Source of the DNA: Campylobacteraceae bacterium
Lineage (GTDB): Bacteria > Campylobacterota > Campylobacteria > Campylobacterales > Sulfurovaceae
Assembly: GCA_027063325.1 (NCBI GenBank)
Contig: JAMOSA010000241.1
Location: forward strand, 1-7,487
Length of the DNA: 7,487 bases
Direction: 5' to 3'
The notes under the pieces were generated by a model, which was not told the DNA's origin, did not search any database, and was given only the letters and a program-made list of their open reading frames with translations. Positions 1 to 5,690 of this stretch are shown one piece after another; position 1 is the stretch's first letter, and each line of letters opens with the position of its first letter. The position numbers were made by a program, and so were the translations under genes.

Positions 1-50
1 TGTACAAGGATCAGGAGAGTCAAAGATTACAAAGAGTCAAAGAGAAATAG
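1..50 (+). CDS. Possible C-terminal end of an upstream gene (partial)
   Basis: Reading codons from base 3 gives YKDQESQRLQRVKEK and then TAG at 48-50. This is a charged, hydrophilic tail using AGA, CAA and GAG codons like the genes that follow. The frame from base 2 also stays open, to TAA at 74-76, and the frame from base 1 stays open to 118-120. The choice therefore rests only on codon style and on leaving room for the yedI ribosome binding site. Nothing can be said about the product. If correct, it ends 41 bases before yedI and could share its transcript. Confidence 0.3.
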   Translation, partial: YKDQESQRLQRVKEK

Positions 51-91
51 AAATATGCATATTATATGCCATTTAACCAAAGGATATATCC

Positions 92-946
92 ATGGCAAGT
101 GGATTTTTTGCACTCTTTGATGATATAGCACTATTGATGGATGATGTGGCTGTAATGAGTAAACTAGCAGCCAAAAAGACAGCAGGAGTATTGGGTGATG
201 ATTTGGCAGTCAATGCCAATAAAGCATCTGGCTTTCCTCCTTCTAGGGAGCTACCAGTACTTTGGGCAATATCCAAAGGCTCACTTGTAAACAAATTTAT
301 TATTTTGCCAATAGCATTTTTGTTGAGTGCTTTTGCTCCTGCTTTAATTACTCCAATATTGATGTTTGGTGGCGTATATTTGGCATATGAGGGGGCTGAA
401 AAGATAGTAGAGTATCTATTTCACTCCAATAAAAATATAGCTACAAATGGTGTTGATAGTTCAGATGTAACAGAAGCCAAAAAGATACGCTCTGCAATTG
501 TTACAGATTTTATACTCTCTATTGAGATAGTTATAATTGCACTTGGCAGTGTTGCAAAAGAGCCTCTTTTGGTACAAATTTTGGTAGTTACATTTGTATC
601 TATATTGGCTACTGTTGGAGTGTATGGATTTGTAGCTTTGATAGTAAGAATGGATGATATTGGTTATAAATTGATACAACTTTCTAACAATCAAGGTTTT
701 TTAGCTATTTTTGGTAGAGTATTGATTGCAACTTTGCCAAAAGTTATCCGCTTACTCTCTGTTATTGGTACTATTGCTATGCTTTTGGTAGCTGGTGGTA
801 TATTTATGCACCATTTTAAATGGATAGAGCAGAGTTTGCATATACTCCCTATGCTTTTGGGAGAGTTTGTATTAGGTTTGATTGTTGGACTTATTGTAGT
901 AACTCCTATTGAGATTTTTAATCGATTGAAAAAGAGAGGTTTATGA
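92..946 (+). CDS. yedI: DUF808 family inner-membrane protein (YedI-like)
   Basis: This is a 284-residue integral membrane protein of the DUF808/YedI family (E. coli YedI is about 305 residues, as I recall). Its biochemical function is not established. The family signature is very clear in the N-terminal part: FDDIALLMDDVAVMSKLAAK at 9-28, then KKTAGVLGDDLAVNA at 28-42, RELPVLWAISKGSLVNK at 52-68 and the glycine-rich GGVYLAYEGAEK at 93-104. Hydrophobic segments lie near 68-83, 85-101, 133-151, 158-187, 208-235 and 248-272. A polar loop at about 107-130 separates the conserved N-terminal block from the rest. The ATG at 92 has a good Shine-Dalgarno sequence, AAAGGA at 79-84, seven bases upstream. 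The stop codon overlaps the mltG start as ATGA (943-946), so the two genes are probably cotranscribed and translationally coupled. That shows shared expression and does not by itself show a role in cell-wall metabolism. Confidence 0.9.
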   Translation: MASGFFALFDDIALLMDDVAVMSKLAAKKTAGVLGDDLAVNANKASGFPPSRELPVLWAISKGSLVNKFIILPIAFLLSAFAPALITPILMFGGVYLAYEGAEKIVEYLFHSNKNIATNGVDSSDVTEAKKIRSAIVTDFILSIEIVIIALGSVAKEPLLVQILVVTFVSILATVGVYGFVALIVRMDDIGYKLIQLSNNQGFLAIFGRVLIATLPKVIRLLSVIGTIAMLLVAGGIFMHHFKWIEQSLHILPMLLGEFVLGLIVGLIVVTPIEIFNRLKKRGL

Positions 947-1896
947 GATACAAAAAGATTATTTTTAATACTATTTTTGTATTGGCAGGGAGCTTAATAC
1001 TCTCTGTATTTTTTTATATATCTCAACCGGTTAAAACAAAAAAGAATATAATTATACCAAGTGGTGATTCAAAGAGTGTTATATCATATCTTGCAAAAAA
1101 GGGATATGATGTTGGAATTATAGATGTATGGCTATTGAAATTTATAGGTAAACCACTTGAGGGTAGGGTATATATACCTCATACTCTTATGAATAGATTA
1201 GAGTTTTTAAAAAGGCTCGTTTCCAAAAGTAGTCACTACAAGATAATAACTTTGATTCCTGGTGAGACTACTGTTATATTTGTAAAGCAATTAGCATATC
1301 AGATGAATAAAGATGCTAAAAAGCTCTTAAAACTATACTACTTGATGAGTCCATATAAAGAGGCAGGAATTTTGGCTGATAGTTATAATGTTCCTATAGT
1401 ATATAGTGAAAAAAGAATTATGAGTTATCTTATTAATCTAACTGAGAGTAGGTACAAAGCTTTGGCTACAAAATACTTTGGTAGATATGACAAAGATAAA
1501 TGGCAAAAGATATTAGTAATCGCTTCTATCATACAAAAAGAGGCAGCAAACAAAAAAGAGATGCCAATAGTAGCTTCAGTTATTTATAACAGATTAAAAA
1601 AGCGTATGAGATTGCAGATGGATGGAACCTTGAATTATGGTAAATATTCACATATTAAAGTAACTCCACAAAGAATAAAAAGTGATAATACATCATACAA
1701 TACATATAAGCACAGAGGTTTGCCAAACAGACCTGTATGTAATGTATCAATTGATGCAATCAATGCTGCACTAAATCCAGCTAAGACAGACTATTTATAC
1801 TTCTTTAGAAACAGCAGAGGCGAACATGACTTTTTCAGTACCTACAAAAGTCATCTAAAAGAGGTACAAAAGAGACGAAAGGAGCTTAATAGATAG
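943..1896 (+). CDS. mltG: Endolytic peptidoglycan transglycosylase MltG (YceG family)
   Basis: MltG is a membrane-anchored lytic transglycosylase that cuts nascent glycan strands on the outer face of the inner membrane and is thought to set their length. The 317 residues (E. coli about 340) begin with one membrane anchor at about 6-26, and the rest is periplasmic. The catalytic block reads ASIIQKEA at 194-201. E200 lines up with the catalytic Glu218 of E. coli MltG, and Q199 replaces the neighbouring non-catalytic Glu of the usual EKE. Further family motifs are NRLKKRMRLQMDGTLNYG (216-233), YNTYKHRGLP (252-261) and AALNPAKTDYLYFF (275-288). The segment EAGILADSYNVP (140-151) is a diverged form of the family's EGxxxPDTY box. 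The ATG at 943 overlaps the yedI stop, with AGAGG at 935-939 only three bases before it. The gene ends one base from the convergent bioC stop codon. Confidence 0.93.
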   Translation: MRYKKIIFNTIFVLAGSLILSVFFYISQPVKTKKNIIIPSGDSKSVISYLAKKGYDVGIIDVWLLKFIGKPLEGRVYIPHTLMNRLEFLKRLVSKSSHYKIITLIPGETTVIFVKQLAYQMNKDAKKLLKLYYLMSPYKEAGILADSYNVPIVYSEKRIMSYLINLTESRYKALATKYFGRYDKDKWQKILVIASIIQKEAANKKEMPIVASVIYNRLKKRMRLQMDGTLNYGKYSHIKVTPQRIKSDNTSYNTYKHRGLPNRPVCNVSIDAINAALNPAKTDYLYFFRNSRGEHDFFSTYKSHLKEVQKRRKELNR

Positions 1897-1897
1897 T

Positions 1898-2602
1898 CTA
1901 TATCTCTGCTGTGACATAGAGTATCTCAAATTCAAGATAGTTTTTATCATACTCTTTTATAACTCTTTTTATATCTTTGTAACCCAACAATCCTCTACCT
2001 CCGCTTATACCGCTTCTTTTTATATATCTTAGCATCTCTTCAACACTCTCAAACTCCATAGTCATATTTTGAATCACTATTTGAGGATTTTTAAAACTGT
2101 TTTGCAGAGTGTTTATAATACTCTCTTTTGTATATATTGGAGATGGTACATTTGCACACTCAAGCAGGGATTTAAATGTATTGGATGTAAATATAGCATA
2201 TGCAAACCGGTTGGATATTGACTTGAGGTTGGATATGGTTTTATCTAGATCCATACTCCACTGTAAAGCTGAAGAGGATATTACTACATCTGCTTTACAT
2301 TTTGTCAAAACAGTTGGTGGCAATTGATTGAAATCTGCCTCTATTGCAATAACATTATCTCCTATTGGGTGTAAAGAGAGCATATTAGTAGCATAATCTG
2401 TACCTATAAAACACTCAATTTTATACCCTCTTGAGCGTAATAATCTATATATCATACCATCACCACATCCAATATCAACTACTCTTTTTAGATTCCATGA
2501 TTTAGGGATCAAATTTAGTAGATTGAGTGCTACATTCTGTTGAATAGTACTATAATTTTTGTAATCTTTTGCGAATCGTGAAAACTCTTTTATATGTTTC
2601 AT
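1898..2602 (-). CDS. bioC: Malonyl-ACP O-methyltransferase BioC-like
   Basis: BioC uses S-adenosylmethionine to methylate the free carboxyl of malonyl-ACP, which lets fatty-acid synthesis build the pimelate part of biotin. The 234 residues form a class I methyltransferase. FSRFAKDYKNYSTIQQ at 7-22 is the typical BioC opening. VVDIGCGDG at 41-49 is the SAM-binding glycine motif, GTD is at 67-69, an acidic AD at 89-90, and SSALQW at 110-115 is strongly BioC-like. RSGISGGRGLLGYK at 186-199 matches the C-terminal BioC signature. The frame stays open to an ATG at 2716, but that start would run into secG and lie upstream of the likely promoter. The ATG at 2602 puts the conserved FSR motif at the usual distance from the N-terminus. 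Its ribosome binding site is weak (AGCAGG, two bases away). No other bio gene is in the window. A related SAM methyltransferase of another function is possible but less likely. Confidence 0.82.
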   Translation of the reverse strand: MKHIKEFSRFAKDYKNYSTIQQNVALNLLNLIPKSWNLKRVVDIGCGDGMIYRLLRSRGYKIECFIGTDYATNMLSLHPIGDNVIAIEADFNQLPPTVLTKCKADVVISSSALQWSMDLDKTISNLKSISNRFAYAIFTSNTFKSLLECANVPSPIYTKESIINTLQNSFKNPQIVIQNMTMEFESVEEMLRYIKRSGISGGRGLLGYKDIKRVIKEYDKNYLEFEILYVTAEI

Positions 2603-2626
2603 TACCTGCTTTTCATAATTTTTGGG

Positions 2627-2632
2627 TATAAT
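2627..2632 (+). promoter_or_regulatory. Predicted -10 box of the secG promoter
   Basis: A perfect TATAAT preceded by TTTTTGGG matches the T-rich, -35-poor housekeeping promoters of Campylobacterota. Transcription would start near 2639 and leave a leader of about 70 bases before secG. The box faces a mirror copy at 2639-2644. Confidence 0.6.
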
Positions 2633-2638
2633 CGCGTC

Positions 2639-2644
2639 ATTATA
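2639..2644 (-). promoter_or_regulatory. Predicted -10 box of the bioC promoter
   Basis: On the minus strand this reads TATAAT, preceded by CTTTGGA. Initiation near 2632 would leave about 30 bases to the bioC ATG at 2602. It also argues against the longer bioC reading frame that starts at 2716, because that start would lie outside the transcript. Confidence 0.55.
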
Positions 2645-2709
2645 TCCAAAGGGAACTTCCTGTAACCCAAAGATAGTAATAGATTTCAACCCATTTGGAG
2701 ACAATAGAT

Positions 2710-3042
2710 ATGACATCTACACTGATGATAGTACAAATTATTTTGGCTATAGCTATTACCATAGCTATACTTTTGCAAAAGAGTTCAAGTATGGGGCTTG
2801 GTGCATATAGTGGCAGTAATGAATCACTCTTTGGAGCAAAGGGACCGACAGGTTTTTTGGCAAAGAGTACATTTATACTAGCTTTTGTATTTGTATTGAA
2901 TACTTTAGCTTTGGGATACCTTTATAACAAAGAGTATAGTAGTTCAGTAACTGATAAAATTGTTGAGAAAAAAGCTCCTATCCCAGAAGCTCCAGTTAAA
3001 CCTGTAGCTCCTGCTGCACCAGTTGCTCCACAAACAAAATAA
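2710..3042 (+). CDS. secG: Protein translocase subunit SecG
   Basis: SecG is the small third subunit of the SecYEG channel in the inner membrane and assists SecA-driven export. The 110 residues contain two membrane helices (about 5-22 and 53-71). Between them is the conserved loop, with KSSSMGLGAYSG at 24-35 and ESLFGAKGPTGFLAK at 38-52. The C-terminal tail (72-110) ends in an Ala/Pro-rich stretch with repeated VAP/APV units. Such tails are common in SecG proteins and are not needed to recognise the family. The ATG at 2710 has GGAG at 2697-2700, nine bases upstream. A TTG at 2695 in the same frame would overlap that ribosome binding site and is rejected. secG starts the secG-frr-pyrE run, an order I recall from Campylobacter and Helicobacter, but the 140-base gap and hairpin after it suggest that frr is partly independent. 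Confidence 0.93.
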   Translation: MTSTLMIVQIILAIAITIAILLQKSSSMGLGAYSGSNESLFGAKGPTGFLAKSTFILAFVFVLNTLALGYLYNKEYSSSVTDKIVEKKAPIPEAPVKPVAPAAPVAPQTK

Positions 3043-3087
3043 GAAGTATGGCGATACCTTTCGCCATATCTTCACAATCATACTTCT
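3042..3087 (+). terminator. Hairpin region after secG, possible terminator or attenuating structure
   Basis: Two stems that exclude each other can form. The inner one is TATGGCG (3047-3053) with CGCCATA (3062-3068), a 7-bp stem with an 8-base loop. The outer one is AGAAGTATG (3042-3050) with CATACTTCT (3079-3087), a 9-bp stem. They compete for 3047-3050. No clean T-run follows either stem directly; the next T-rich DNA is TTTTT at 3105-3109. It starts on the last base of the secG stop codon. As a terminator it would be leaky, so read-through into frr is plausible. Confidence 0.5.
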
Positions 3088-3135
3088 ACTTTCTAAAAAA
3101 TCTATTTTTGCATGGTAGCATAAGTAAAAAATCGT

Positions 3136-3141
3136 TACAAT
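3136..3141 (+). promoter_or_regulatory. Weak candidate -10 box for frr
   Basis: TACAAT lies 41 bases before the frr start in AT-rich DNA after the secG hairpin. There is no convincing -35 box and the match is not perfect. A promoter here is suggested mainly by the hairpin upstream and the 140-base gap. Confidence 0.25.
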
Positions 3142-3182
3142 AATATCAATTTCAAAATTTTGATAAAAGGATATACAAAGAT

Positions 3183-3740
3183 ATGATAGATGAGATATAT
3201 GAAAATGCAAAAGAGCATATGGAAAAGGCTATTGAGGCACTAAAAAGAGATTTTGGGACTCTCCGTACAGGAAAAGTGACTACAAATATTGTAGATCATA
3301 TCAAAGTTGATTACTATGGTACTCCAACACCACTTAATCAAGTAGGTAGTGTAGTGGTACAAGATGCTACAACAATAGCTATAAATCCTTGGGAGAAATC
3401 TATGCTCTCAGTAATAGAAAGAGCTATACAAGAGGCAAATATAGGAGTCAATCCAAATAATGATGGGGATTTTATCAAACTCTTTTTTCCTCCTATGACA
3501 GTAGAGCAAAGACAAGAGATTGTAAAACAGGCAAAAGCTATGGCAGAAAAGGCAAAAGTAGCTGTTAGAAATATAAGAAAAGATGCCAATAACAAGATTA
3601 AACATCTCGAACATGATAAAGAGATAAGCGAAGATGAGATGAAAAGAGCTTTGGATAAGATTCAAAAGCTTACAGATGAGTATGTAGCCAAGATAGATAC
3701 TTCACTAAAAGCCAAAGAGGCTGATATATTGAAGGTGTAG
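3183..3740 (+). CDS. frr: Ribosome recycling factor
   Basis: RRF works with EF-G in the cytoplasm to split the post-termination ribosome and release mRNA and tRNA. At 185 residues it has the standard family length. Hallmarks in order are LRTGK (27-31; the family usually has LRTGRA), VDYYGTPTPLNQ (42-53) in the small domain, then GVNPNNDGD (88-96), PPMTVEQRQEIVK (103-115) and VAVRNIRKDAN (126-136). The last contains R132, which matches by number the functionally important Arg132 of E. coli. ISEDE (148-152) lies in the final helix of the three-helix bundle. The ATG at 3183 is preceded by AAAAGGA (3165-3171), a good sequence at a rather long spacing of 11 bases. A 12-base perfect palindrome, TCAAAATTTTGA (3152-3163), sits just before it. 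The stop codon is one base from the pyrE start, so frr and pyrE are certainly cotranscribed. Confidence 0.97.
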   Translation: MIDEIYENAKEHMEKAIEALKRDFGTLRTGKVTTNIVDHIKVDYYGTPTPLNQVGSVVVQDATTIAINPWEKSMLSVIERAIQEANIGVNPNNDGDFIKLFFPPMTVEQRQEIVKQAKAMAEKAKVAVRNIRKDANNKIKHLEHDKEISEDEMKRALDKIQKLTDEYVAKIDTSLKAKEADILKV

Positions 3741-3741
3741 T

Positions 3742-4350
3742 ATGGATTTGGAAACTATATACAAAGATGCCGGTGCTTTGCTTGAGGGGCATTTTATACT
3801 CTCTAGTGGAAACCACTCTTCAAAATATCTTCAAAGTGCCAAGGTATTAGAAGATCCAAGTCGTGCAGAGATGCTTACTGTATCACTGGCTCAAGTAATC
3901 AGAGAGAGTGGAATAGAGGTAGATACTGTATGTGCTCCTGCTCTTGGAGGTGTAATAGCTGGATATGAATTAGCCAGGGCACTTGGAGCTAGAAGTATAT
4001 TTGTAGAGAGAAAAAATGGTGTTATGGAGCTTCGTAGAGGTTTTGAGGTTGCTAATGGTGAAAAGGTAATAATATGCGAAGATATTATTACAACCGGTGG
4101 CTCTGCTATGGAGGCTGCTGAGATTATGCTTGAACTTGGTGCAGATGTGGTAGCTTTTGCTGCACTTGCAAATAGAGGGTTTTGTTCGCGTACAGGTAGC
4201 GACAAAGAGCCAAAACCAGAGTGTAGATTACCAAAAGATGTACCGTTTTTTGCTCTTGGGGATTTTGAGTTTGAAATATATCCACCTAATGAGTGTCCAA
4301 TGTGTGCCAATGGCAGTGAAGCTATTAAGCCAGGAAGTAGAGGCAATTAA
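3742..4350 (+). CDS. pyrE: Orotate phosphoribosyltransferase
   Basis: PyrE joins orotate to PRPP to make orotidine monophosphate, the fifth step of UMP synthesis. The 202-residue protein carries the PRPP-binding signature VIICEDIITTGGSAMEAA (109-126), with the acidic pair E113-D114 and the TTGGS loop. FILSSGNHSSKYLQ (18-31) near the N-terminus fits the orotate site, and ELRRGF (96-101) precedes the PRPP strand. The C-terminus has ECPMC (184-188) followed by KPGSR (196-200). This tail belongs to the Thermus-type OPRT subfamily as I recall it, and not to the E. coli type. C185 and C188 form a CxxC pair that could bind a metal or simply be structural. The ATG at 3742 follows GAAGG (3731-3735) at six bases, inside the end of frr. 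A strong hairpin follows the stop codon. Confidence 0.95.
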   Translation: MDLETIYKDAGALLEGHFILSSGNHSSKYLQSAKVLEDPSRAEMLTVSLAQVIRESGIEVDTVCAPALGGVIAGYELARALGARSIFVERKNGVMELRRGFEVANGEKVIICEDIITTGGSAMEAAEIMLELGADVVAFAALANRGFCSRTGSDKEPKPECRLPKDVPFFALGDFEFEIYPPNECPMCANGSEAIKPGSRGN

Positions 4351-4355
4351 CTTTT

Positions 4356-4391
4356 AAAGAGTTCAATTTTGAACTCTTTGAGTTATTTTTT
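4356..4391 (+). terminator. Intrinsic terminator after pyrE, between convergent pyrE and nhaA
   Basis: AAAGAGTTCA (4356-4365) pairs perfectly with TGAACTCTTT (4370-4379) around a 4-base loop. The T-run at 4386-4391 is set off by six bases. It therefore serves the forward direction better. Read on the minus strand the stem ends in TTT followed by AAAAG, so it would be a weaker stop for nhaA. The T-run is the antisense of the last two lysine codons of nhaA. Confidence 0.75.
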
Positions 4392-5546
4392 GGCTATAAC
4401 TGCTCTCATATAGAGGTATCCGACTACCCCAGAGAGTAAAGAACCTATCAATATTCCCATTCTCTCATCTACTAAATTAAAGCAACTATCACCATTACAC
4501 TCAAATGCGAGTGAACCTATAAATAGACTCATTGTAAAACCAATTCCTCCAAGTATAGCTACTCCATACAACTCTCTCCAGCTTACACCATTTGGTAATT
4601 TGCCAAGTCCTAATTTGATTGCTATATAACTAAATAGAAAAATTCCTATCTGTTTACCCAAAAATAAGCCTGTTACAATACCCAAAGTTACAGTATCTGT
4701 AAAATCTTTTATTGTAATACCAGCAAAGTTTATACCAGTATTTACAAATGCAAAAAGAGGTAGTATAAAGTGATTTACAGGTACATGCAAAGAGTGTTCA
4801 AGTGCCTGAAAACTCTCTTTGTTGTCCTTAATTGGTATAAACAGACCCAAAATTACTCCTGCTAGGGTAGCATGTACTCCGGATTTTAGTGTAGCTATCC
4901 ACATAATAATCCCAATTAATACATAAGCAGTATTGTTTGTAACATTGGATCTATTCATCCACCAAAGTATTATAATCATAACTGCTACTACAAACAAAGC
5001 CAAATATGAAAGTCCAGATGTATAAAAGAGTGCTATTATAATAATTGCTCCAAGATCATCAATAATTGCTAATGTAAGTAAAAATAGTTTCAAAACTGGT
5101 GGGACTCTGTTGCCAAGGAGTGAGAGTATTCCCAGTGCAAAAGCTATATCTGTAGCAGAAGGTATAGCCCAACCTTTTATTGCACTCTCATTTGCATAAT
5201 TGAATGCTACATAAAAGAGTGCAGGTACCAACATACCGCCAATAGCAGCCATTGCAGGAACAGCTACCTTTTTGGGATCTTGCAATTCACCCTCTACTGC
5301 TTCTCTTTTGATTTCAAGTCCAACCATAAAGAAAAATATAGCCATCAAACCATCATTAACCCACAAAAGCAGAGGTTTTGCAATACTCAAATCTCCTATT
5401 ACAACAGCTACAGGTGTATTTAAAAAGGAGTCATAAAAAACCTTTAGTGGAGAGTTTGCTACAATCATAGCAATAACAGTCATTACCATTAGTAAAATTC
5501 CTGTTGATGATTCATGCTTAAAGAAATTAATAAGAGAGTTTTTCAT
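4383..5546 (-). CDS. nhaA: Na+/H+ antiporter NhaA
   Basis: NhaA is an inner-membrane antiporter that expels Na+ (or Li+) in exchange for protons and supports pH and sodium homeostasis. At 387 residues it is almost the same length as the E. coli protein (388), and most key positions keep the same number. These are E78 in VGLEIKRE, D133 in PSATDIAFALG, the ion-binding pair D163-D164 in LAIIDDLGAI and H225 in SGVHATLAG. K298 in GLFLGKQIG corresponds to E. coli K300, and E250 in ALEHSLH to E252. About twelve hydrophobic helices can be seen. The loop before the last helix carries ECNGDSC (C350 and C355), which is absent from the E. coli sequence as I remember it. The ATG at 5546 has an excellent minus-strand ribosome binding site, AGGTGA (5553-5558), six bases away. 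The gene is convergent with pyrE and divergent from the permease. All catalytic residues are present, so it should be active. Confidence 0.97.
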   Translation of the reverse strand: MKNSLINFFKHESSTGILLMVMTVIAMIVANSPLKVFYDSFLNTPVAVVIGDLSIAKPLLLWVNDGLMAIFFFMVGLEIKREAVEGELQDPKKVAVPAMAAIGGMLVPALFYVAFNYANESAIKGWAIPSATDIAFALGILSLLGNRVPPVLKLFLLTLAIIDDLGAIIIIALFYTSGLSYLALFVVAVMIIILWWMNRSNVTNNTAYVLIGIIMWIATLKSGVHATLAGVILGLFIPIKDNKESFQALEHSLHVPVNHFILPLFAFVNTGINFAGITIKDFTDTVTLGIVTGLFLGKQIGIFLFSYIAIKLGLGKLPNGVSWRELYGVAILGGIGFTMSLFIGSLAFECNGDSCFNLVDERMGILIGSLLSGVVGYLYMRAVIAKK

Positions 5547-5583
5547 AACTATTCACCTAACTAAATTATTTTTTTAAAAATAG

Positions 5584-5589
5584 ATTATA
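5584..5589 (-). promoter_or_regulatory. Predicted -10 box of the nhaA promoter
   Basis: The minus strand reads GGTATAAT here. Initiation near 5577 would give a leader of about 30 bases containing the AGGTGA ribosome binding site. No -35 box is evident, as is common in this group. Confidence 0.55.
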
Positions 5590-5654
5590 CCTTGCTATAC
5601 AATATTTTATATTTATATAGAACCTAAATAGCATTTAAATTTATCTTGAGATAG

Positions 5655-5660
5655 TAAAAT
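5655..5660 (+). promoter_or_regulatory. Candidate -10 box of the permease promoter
   Basis: TAAAAT sits about 36 bases before the permease ATG. A short inverted repeat, TATCT-TG-AGATA (5642-5653), lies immediately upstream, where a regulator could touch the promoter. The match is imperfect and only the spacing supports it. Confidence 0.35.
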
Positions 5661-5690
5661 TAATACATTACAGATTCAAAAGGGGTATTG

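Noticed and set aside
53..65. ATATGCATAT palindrome and TATTAT as a promoter of yedI
   Set aside because: Only a partial match in AT-rich DNA at the window edge; yedI may be transcribed from further upstream.
943..1896. MltG as an inactive enzyme because IIQKE replaces the usual EKE
   Set aside because: The residue changed to Gln aligns with E. coli Glu216. The catalytic Glu218 aligns with E200, which is present.
2695..2709. TTG start for secG five codons upstream
   Set aside because: The TTG overlaps the GGAG that serves as ribosome binding site for the ATG at 2710, and SecG proteins normally begin directly before the first helix.
2603..2716. N-terminal extension of bioC by 38 residues to an upstream ATG
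   Set aside because: It would overlap the secG start and ribosome binding site, cross both predicted promoters, and place the conserved BioC opening motif unusually far from the N-terminus.
2622..2810. 62-residue forward open frame across the bioC-secG gap
   Set aside because: It overlaps secG in another frame, begins inside the predicted promoter block and has no ribosome binding site.
3891..4346. 151-residue open frame on the minus strand inside pyrE
   Set aside because: It lies wholly within pyrE, whose PRPP motif and length are unmistakable, and its translation shows no family feature.
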